Source: Geotrypetes seraphini (taxonomy: Eukaryota > Chordata > Amphibia > Gymnophiona > Dermophiidae). Taken from it: a stretch of 64,000 nucleotides of DNA. Numbering within the stretch: the first letter of the stretch is position 1; each line of letters starts with the position of its first letter. The translations under genes were made by a program, and so were the position numbers. Below the pieces are notes generated by a model. It ran no database searches, was not told the origin of the DNA, and saw nothing but the letters and a program-made list of their open reading frames with translations. The stretch spans positions 12,795,749 to 12,859,748 of the forward strand of contig NC_047097.1 of assembly GCF_902459505.1 (NCBI RefSeq). The letters are read 5' to 3'. Positions 58,220-64,000 of this stretch are shown in pieces.

Positions 58220-58500
58220 TTTTATTTAACTATCATTTATATTCTGCCCTTTTTCAGAGAGGTTAAACAGAAACAAAAGATGGAAAATAATATTTTATTG
58301 GATTAACACATTTTTCAGTTAGTTTTCAGAGGCCAAAACCTTCCTCGGGTCAATATAGTATACTGCAGTTATGGTATCCTGTCCTGACCTGAAGAAGGGA
58401 GTTTTGGTTTCCGAAAGTTAGTCAAAAATATATTAAAATTTTATCAACACATCTACAATACAATTTTTTTATCCTAAAGAAAAAAGAAACTTTTTTTTTT
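58220..58500 (+). mobile_element. SINE- or Penelope-like repeat with hammerhead-like core
   Basis: Inverted statements of the same motif (GGCCAAAACCTTCCTCGGGT near 58333, and CCTGAAGAAGGGAGTTTTGG near 58388) flank a short spacer, followed by TTTCCGAAAGTTAGTC. Confidence 0.5.
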
Positions 58501-58835
58501 TTACCTTTGTCATCTCTGGTTTCTGCTTTCCTCACCTTCTCTTTATGCTCTTTCTTCCATTCAGCAGGCACATCTCCAAGTACTGGATTTGAGTCTCTTC
58601 TAGCTCAGTATATGCTCCCTTTTTCTCACTTTCCTATCCTTGTAGCCTTTCATTTCCTTGTCCCGTCTCTCTTCCCTCCTGTGCTCTCCCCTTGGTTCAG
58701 CATTCTTTCTCTCTTTCCTTACTTCCATTGTCTGGCATCACTCCCATCTGCTTCTGAATTCAACATCTTCCTTTTTCTCCTCTCTCCATCTCCTAAGTAG
58801 CTCTCCCTTCCTCTTATTCGCTCCCATGCCCAACA

Positions 58836-58866
<31 letters not shown>

Positions 58867-59390
58867 TCCTAGTGCCCTGGGTCCAAAATCTCTCTTTTCA
58901 CTCCCCTCATGCTTCATCTTTCCCTTCCTCCCCTCCATCATCTTATCCAATATTTTTCCCTCTCTCCCCATGCACCATCTCTTCTTTCCTTTCCTACACC
59001 ATCTAATCCAATATTTTATCTCTCTCCCCCCAACGCACCATCTCTCCCTCTCCTCCACCATCTTATGAATATTTCTCCTTCTTTCTCCATGCACTATCTC
59101 TCCCGTCCTCCCCTCTACCATTTATGCAATATTTCTCCCTCTCCCCAATGCACCATTTTTCTCTTTATCCTCTCTACCATCTTATCCAATATTTCTCCTT
59201 CCCATGCACTTTCCTCCCTCCCCTCCATCATCTTATCCAATATCTCTCCCTCCTTTCTCCTATGTTCAACATTTTATCCCTCTCCAAGCAGCATCTCTCT
59301 CTCCCCTCCATCCCATTGCTGTTTCTCCCCAGCCCCTTTTTTCACCCCATGTCCAACATCTCTACAACTCTCCTCTTGCTCTTCAATAGA
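58500..59390. repeat. Pyrimidine-rich degenerate tandem repeat
   Basis: CATCTTATCCAATATTTCTCCCTCTC-like units recur at roughly 55-60 bp intervals, with a (CT)n run at 58841-58863. It looks like the antisense counterpart of the purine-rich array at 53480-54160. Confidence 0.8.
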
Positions 59391-59394
59391 TCAG

Positions 59395-59925
59395 GTACAT
59401 ATGCTGGAATATTATTCTGTCATTTCAAAGTACATTTATTACTGAAGAGAGAATGTCAGGATGCTGCAGAGCAAACTAAAAGGGGGACTCGTTCTTGAGA
59501 AAGCCTTCGGGCGAAACATGTTGAACCCATAGGTCCCACCCGAGGCTCATAGAGCTAGTTGAAAAATTGAAAATCAACTTTAAGAAGCTAAGTACAAAGT
59601 TTTTTTTACTTCATTAATTTGAGTATAAAATTCATTTTTTTATAATGAATTTTACACATGAATTATACAGAGCACTTTAAAAAAAACTCTGACTTAAGTC
59701 TGATGATGATATATATATGTCAACGAGAAAAACAAGCAGCCTAAGAATAGAGTGGCTGGAGGTTGGCTTAATCTGAGGACAAAAAAAATAATAAATGTAG
59801 TTTGAAAAGAAGAATATTGATAAATATAAATGAGTTGATATTGCCGTTTTTGAACAGTGTTTGTAATATTAACGGTAATTCATAAACACTTGGCTATATA
59901 GGTACACTGCTGGAATATTATTCTG
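59395..59925 (+). mobile_element. Repeat flanked by 23-25-bp direct repeats, with hammerhead-like core
   Basis: GGTACATATGCTGGAATATTATTCTG (59395-59420) and GGTACACTGCTGGAATATTATTCTG (59900-59924) flank a segment containing CTTGAGAAAGCCTTCGGGCG followed by AAACATG. The direct repeats could be target duplications or element-internal repeats. Confidence 0.5.
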
Positions 59926-61067
59926 AGCAAACAATTTTTGCAGTGTGGTATGGTTTATGTATAGAGAGGCATTTCATGATATGTGTAGATGTGTGTGCAT
60001 GCATACCAATACACAGTTTTTGCAAATACCACAGCACATCTCCCCTCTCAACTCTTCACCTTCCATTCTAGAAAAATTGTAGATCTTATATGCTCATGGT
60101 AAGGAAAAGAAAGTTATACAATCCTCAGCAGCGCTAACTGAAGAGTAAGCTAACCTTGTACTCCTCCTCAGACCTTGCATTACAACCTCTGAACTAAACT
60201 GTCTGGTTTTATGCACCCTTTTCTGCATCTGTGGTGAATAACTGTATCTTAATTTAGGGATGGGCAGCCCAAAAATTGTAGGTAAATCTGGGAAAATTTG
60301 ATATTGTAAACATGGATTTTCCAGAGTTGGAGAGGATATGGGACAATATTTTGAATAGTAGCTTGCAAGATGTAGCCCCTTTAAAATTGCAGAAGTTGAG
60401 AGAAGAAATACAGGTTTTATACCTTCAGATGAGATTATTCAGTTGAAAGAGAGAGAAAAGATAAATAGAAAAAAGTGAAGGAAAAAGGAAAGGAGGCGAC
60501 ATTGGGGAAGGACTGGCATGCAATTAATAGGATTTATATGAAGAAGATATATTAAAAGAAGGAGCTGTTTTCAAAAAAGATCTTATCTGCTGGAAATTCA
60601 CCAAGGATTCTTTATCATGGACTATTGGGAAATAAATCCAGAAGGAATTAACAACTGAATGTTCCCTATCTAGTGATGATTTCTGCAGATTCTTTATGGA
60701 GAAGATAAAGAAATTGCAAAAAGACAATGGATTGAATGATGGTATAACTTTGGATGAGTTTGGGAAGGGGGTAGAAGATAGAATGGAAGAGTGAGTTGGT
60801 TACTAAGACCCAAGTAAAGAAGATGTTGAGAGGGGTGAAACCTAGACCTTCATCTTTAGACAACTGCCTGATATATTTGATGAGAGGTTTAGAGGGTCTG
60901 GGATTAACTTTTTTCATTCAATGAACCTTATTCATTGAAGTTAGGGCAGGTTCTGAAGGAATGGAAATATTCAGTTATCAAACCCCCTTTGAAGAATAAA
61001 GATTTTGCGAATCTTACAAACTATAGACCTGTAACAAACCAGCCATGGCTATCAAAATTGGTGGATA

Positions 61068-61275
61068 AGGGACTCACCATTTTTCCAGTGCCGCTGCTGC
61101 CTTACTGATGTTATCTTTGAAGCTTGGAAGCCTTTTTGAATGATCCCTGACCATGGGTGTTTGGACTCACCATTTCTCAAGTGCCGCTGGTACAGGCAAG
61201 CTGCGGGCACCCTGACAATGTCATCTTCGGGGCTTGGGAGCCTTTTTGAGTGAGCCCTGACTACGGTATGTGGTC
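61068..61275 (+). repeat. Two ~100-bp L1 5'-UTR monomers
   Basis: GGACTCACCATTT(T)TC(C)-AGTGCCGCTG, then ATGT(T/C)ATCTT, TTGG(A/G)AGCCTTTTTGA and CCCTGAC recur in the same order at 61071 and 61166. Tandem 5' monomers act as promoters in some L1 families. Confidence 0.75.
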
Positions 61276-61558
61276 CACAGTCGCATGTCCATGGTCACAT
61301 GTCTGAAGGAGCATGGCCAAAGAGGCACACCCCTTTTGTGCCCAGAAGAGCAGGAAACTATCAACCTCTTTTTACATGTGAAGGAAGAGGAAAAATAAAT
61401 TACTATCAGTACCATCTTTAACTACAAGTTCAGTGAAAGGACCCATGGATTTTCATTTAAGACCTACTGCGATAGTAACAGAAGTTTAGACTTCCCCAGC
61501 TGTTGCTTCCCTGTCATCCTTTGAGAGGACTCCACTACCTCAACCTGGAAATATCTTA

Positions 61559-62263
61559 TTGGAGGAGACAGCTGCTTTCCCACAAGGTAACCAAGTTTCT
61601 CTTCCTTTACTTTTATCTCAGATAGGAGACTTAACTGATAGTAAGGGTAAGGTGAAACCTCTTTTGAGGGCTCCCCTTACCAAGCCAGTTCAGATGGTCA
61701 CTGCTATTATTGTTGAAGACATTGAGCCTCAAGAAAAGCCAGTTACATTACAAGATATGCGGCAAGTTGTAAAGCGAATTGAATGTTCCATGCAAGGAAC
61801 TGTTGGTTCATTGTGTCAATTTTCCCAGGAGGGAGCTATTAAGTTCTCTGAGATCGAAAAAGGTTTAGATGACATTGATGTACATGTAGGGATGATGGGG
61901 AAATCAGTAGAGAAATTACAGGCTGCTGCTGCTTCTTTTGTTAAGGATAGCACCTTGTTACATATTCAGCTGGAAGCTATGGAAAATCAATTTCGCAGTA
62001 GGAATTTGAGACTATTGAACTTCCCCAAGACTCATTATTTGTCTCCTTTGGAATTGCTAAAAATGTATTTGAAAGATATATTACAATATCCCAAAGCTGA
62101 CTTATTGTCAGTTGAGAATATATACGCCATATTAAGGTGTTCTAAGGAAATCAAAGAAGAGGGGGGGATTGATCAAATTGCACCTGATAGTTTAGATTTG
62201 TCTCTGTTTCGTGAGTCTTCTCAAGATGTAATTATCAGGTGTGCTACTTTATTAGTAATTTAA
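61559..62263 (+). CDS. L1 ORF1-like RNA-binding protein fragment (LINE-encoded)
   Basis: The 234-residue frame starts MEETAAFPQGNQVSLPLLLS. It contains a likely coiled-coil stretch around residues 75-130 and the segment LEAMENQFRSRNLRLLNFPK (about residues 137-157), which matches the start of the L1/Tx1 ORF1p RRM-like domain (E-N-x-x-R-x-x-NLR-x-x-NFP). It stops before the usual C-terminal domain, whose remnant follows in another frame. It is a transposon protein, not a host gene. Confidence 0.8.
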   Translation: MEETAAFPQGNQVSLPLLLSQIGDLTDSKGKVKPLLRAPLTKPVQMVTAIIVEDIEPQEKPVTLQDMRQVVKRIECSMQGTVGSLCQFSQEGAIKFSEIEKGLDDIDVHVGMMGKSVEKLQAAAASFVKDSTLLHIQLEAMENQFRSRNLRLLNFPKTHYLSPLELLKMYLKDILQYPKADLLSVENIYAILRCSKEIKEEGGIDQIAPDSLDLSLFRESSQDVIIRCATLLVI

Positions 62264-62401
62264 GGCTAAGGTCTTGGCTACGGGGGTGACATTTTCTCCT
62301 TAGATTTCCCTGTAAGTGCCTGGTCAACTATGTGAACAATAAATACATTTTTCAGGACCCTTCTCATTTTTGCTGGATAAACCTTTTCTTCAAGCTACTA
62401 A

Positions 62402-62548
62402 CCCCATCCTTTACTAACATGTAGCACGGGTTTTAGGGCCGGCAGCGGCAGTAACTGTTCTGACGCTCATAGAATTCCTATGAGCGTCGGAGCAGTTACC
62501 GCCACTGCCAGCGCTGAAACCCACGCTACGCGTTAGTAAAGGAGGGGG
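62402..62548. mobile_element. Palindromic TWA-target MITE, 147 bp
   Basis: Ends CCCCATCCTTTACTAACATG and GCGTTAGTAAAGGAGGGGG, with TAA on both sides (62399-62401, 62549-62551). It sits inside the L1, so it is younger. Confidence 0.93.
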
Positions 62549-63071
62549 TAAATTTTAATTTTACTTTCTGCTGGTTGAGTTGAATGTGTAAATTCTAGTT
62601 AGACACTGCCTGTTGGCAGAAAATGCATTTGAGTTGGTGAATCCTACAATGTGAACTATATGTTGAAATTTTCCTTTCAATTATATGTGGTTTAATTGTG
62701 TATATTTCCTAATTTGCTTTGTTTGCATGTAATAATAAATGAGATGAAAGATAAAGAAAAAAAAATGGTGGTTAAGTTAGTTTGCCAGCAGATTTCATCT
62801 TTCTGGAACGTTTTTCTAAATTAGATCAGGCCCAGTCAGAGTTTAGAAAGCATTTGAGTACTGAGACTGTTTTGGTAGCAGTGCAAGATTCAGTTTTAAA
62901 GCAGAGGGAGAAGGATGTGTTTCTGGGATTTTTTTAGACCTCTCAGCAGCATTTAATTTGGTTCGACATGTGCTACTGGGGATGCAAAGTAGGCTTGGGA
63001 GCACTGGCGTAGTGAGGGGGAGTGGCACCCCTCTTTTGCCCTCTTCCTTGCCCCCCTGCTGCCCACGCGTG

Positions 63072-63440
63072 CAGGGCAGGATTAACCAATAGGCCAAGTA
63101 GGCACGTGCCTAGGGCCCAAAATGGTCAGGGGGGGCCCAATGAAGGAGGGCATCAACATTGTTTTTTCCAAACGGCGATGGACCCCTCCAGCATCAATCG
63201 GAAACGCGGGCCCCACCCCAATCGGCAACGCAGCCCCCCCCCCCCATCGACGGAAAATAAGACAAGCAAGCAACGCGGGTAAGAAAGGCAACGGGAACTG
63301 TAATTCTACAAGTAGTGCTGCTTACCCAAAGCTTCCCTTTGACACAGCTTCCTGTTTCCGCCTGGGCGCATGGTGGGGCAGGGCAGGGGGCCGAGGGTAC
63401 TTGTATGCCTAGGGGCCCTCGACGAATTAATCCTGCCCTG
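63072..63440. mobile_element. hAT-type MITE, 369 bp
   Basis: Ends CAGGGCAGGATTAA and TTAATCCTGCCCTG are perfect 14-bp inverted repeats. The flanks CACGCGTG (63064-63071, 63441-63448) are a perfect 8-bp duplication. Inner segments GTGCCTAGGGCCC and TATGCCTAGGGGCCC are also shared. It lies within another hAT-like remnant that begins CACTGGCGTAGTGAGGGGGA near 63004. Confidence 0.95.
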
Positions 63441-64000
63441 CACGCGTGCCCCTTCTCCATACCTTTTTAACTTTGATGCAAGCAGCCACCAACTTGCTGC
63501 CTGCATCGGCTTTGGTGCTCTCTCTGACATCCCTTCCTAGGTGCAGGTCCCGGTGAGCAGAGTCCAAGATATCAGTTGACATTGAATGGCTCTTTAGTAG
63601 AGTCATCCATGACTGGGGCAAGAGATTTGTGTGTAGTTGGATCCAAATTTTGATCTTTCAATACAAGTTCAGCATATTATAAAAAATGCCTATGGATTAG
63701 AGGTCTGGAACCATGTCTTTCTTTTCAAGCGATGACCAGTGTAGTTGTTTCGTTTGTTCTCTCTGTTTTTGATTATTGTAACACTGTCCTGTTGAGATTG
63801 CCAAAGTATTTGATTACTCAGAACAAACGGAACGTGAATATAATACTGGAAGTCAGGAAAGCTTATAGTAAAATACAAAGGAAACTGACTTCAATAGAAA
63901 TCCTGTCTACAGAGAGTGATCCAATTTTATAAGGTACGCTCAAAGATGTGAAACTCCAAAAGAGGGAGAGGCCCCCTTCTTGCAGTCTATCTTTCAATAA

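Larger units (their letters stand above)
61065..62760 (+). mobile_element. L1-type LINE with ORF1 but no ORF2
   Basis: It is flanked by AAAATTGGTGG (61054-61064) and AAAAATGGTGG (62761-62771), an 11-bp duplication with one change, and ends in an A-rich tail after AATAATAAATGAGATGAAAG. The 5' part holds two ~100-bp monomers, then an intact N-terminal ORF1 frame (61559-62263), a remnant of the ORF1 C-terminus (YVNNKYIFQDPSHF, about 62330) and a 3' UTR. The roughly 3.5 kb of ORF2 expected of an L1 is absent. A palindromic MITE lies in the 3' UTR. Confidence 0.8.
60290..63990 (+). mobile_element. L2/Rex-like LINE, split by an L1 and nested hAT sequence
   Basis: Before the L1: QVLKEWKYSVIKPPLKNKDF and ANLTNYRPVTNQPWLSK (pre-RT/RT start, about 60950-61055). 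After it: KLVCQQISSFWNVFLNLDQA, QSEFRKHLSTETVLVAVQD (62780-62900) and DLSAAFNLVRHVLL (62935-62975). After the hAT: VVSFVLSVFDYCNTVLLRLP (63745-63805), the C-terminal part. Order and orientation agree, so this is one LINE copy, interrupted and carrying stops. Confidence 0.85.

Noticed and set aside
58507-59498. Several 100-178-codon plus-strand frames
   Set aside because: All derive from CT-rich tandem repeats; predicted products are Ser/Leu/Pro/His low complexity.

Overview
The window is vertebrate nuclear DNA: two spliced host genes lie in a large amount of transposon-derived sequence. The mix of DIRS-type retroelements, CR1/L2/Rex-like and L1 LINEs, CORE-SINEs, Helitrons, hAT MITEs and palindromic TWA-target MITEs best fits a large amphibian genome, probably a caecilian. 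The species is an inference; the two host genes are read directly from conserved exons.

Host genes (both on the minus strand). COX5A (mitochondrial cytochrome c oxidase subunit 5A) is complete: four coding exons between 55873 and 45786 encode 145 residues with consistent splice phases, and a separate 3'-UTR-only exon lies at about 39520-39690. FAM219B lies downstream of it: first coding exon at 27886-27821 behind a CpG-rich promoter with a TCTCGCGAGA element, then exons at 21580-21492, 21030-20953, 15450-15402 and 15070-14915. One short exon, expected between the first two, was not found. COX5A and FAM219B are also neighbours in this order and orientation in human 15q24. The next human neighbour, MPI, was not seen in the 14.9 kb beyond FAM219B.

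Layout. 1-14.9 kb: a DIRS fragment, a CR1 fragment, a second DIRS fossil holding a CR1 insertion, a long minus-strand L2/Rex-like LINE, then the 3' flank of FAM219B. 14.9-28.4 kb: FAM219B, whose introns hold a long Rex/L2 LINE invaded by a fold-back transposon, CORE-SINEs and MITEs. 28.4-39.5 kb: intergenic, with LINE tails, an intact-looking 1.5-kb Helitron and a 1.3-kb hAT element. 39.5-55.9 kb: COX5A; intron 4 is largely a DIRS fossil, intron 3 holds a 30/31-bp minisatellite of about 1.3 kb, intron 2 holds a CR1 copy split by a hAT MITE and an inverted Helitron, and intron 1 holds palindromic MITEs. 56-64 kb: a second GC-rich possible regulatory block, then MITEs, CT-rich repeats, and an L2/Rex-like LINE split by an L1 that keeps ORF1 but lacks ORF2, and by a hAT element with an 8-bp target duplication.

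The two genes are not functionally linked as far as the sequence shows: COX5A is a respiratory-chain subunit and FAM219B is poorly characterised. The most unusual structures are a fold-back module shared by two different transposon types, and a recurring hammerhead-ribozyme-like core in four dispersed repeats.
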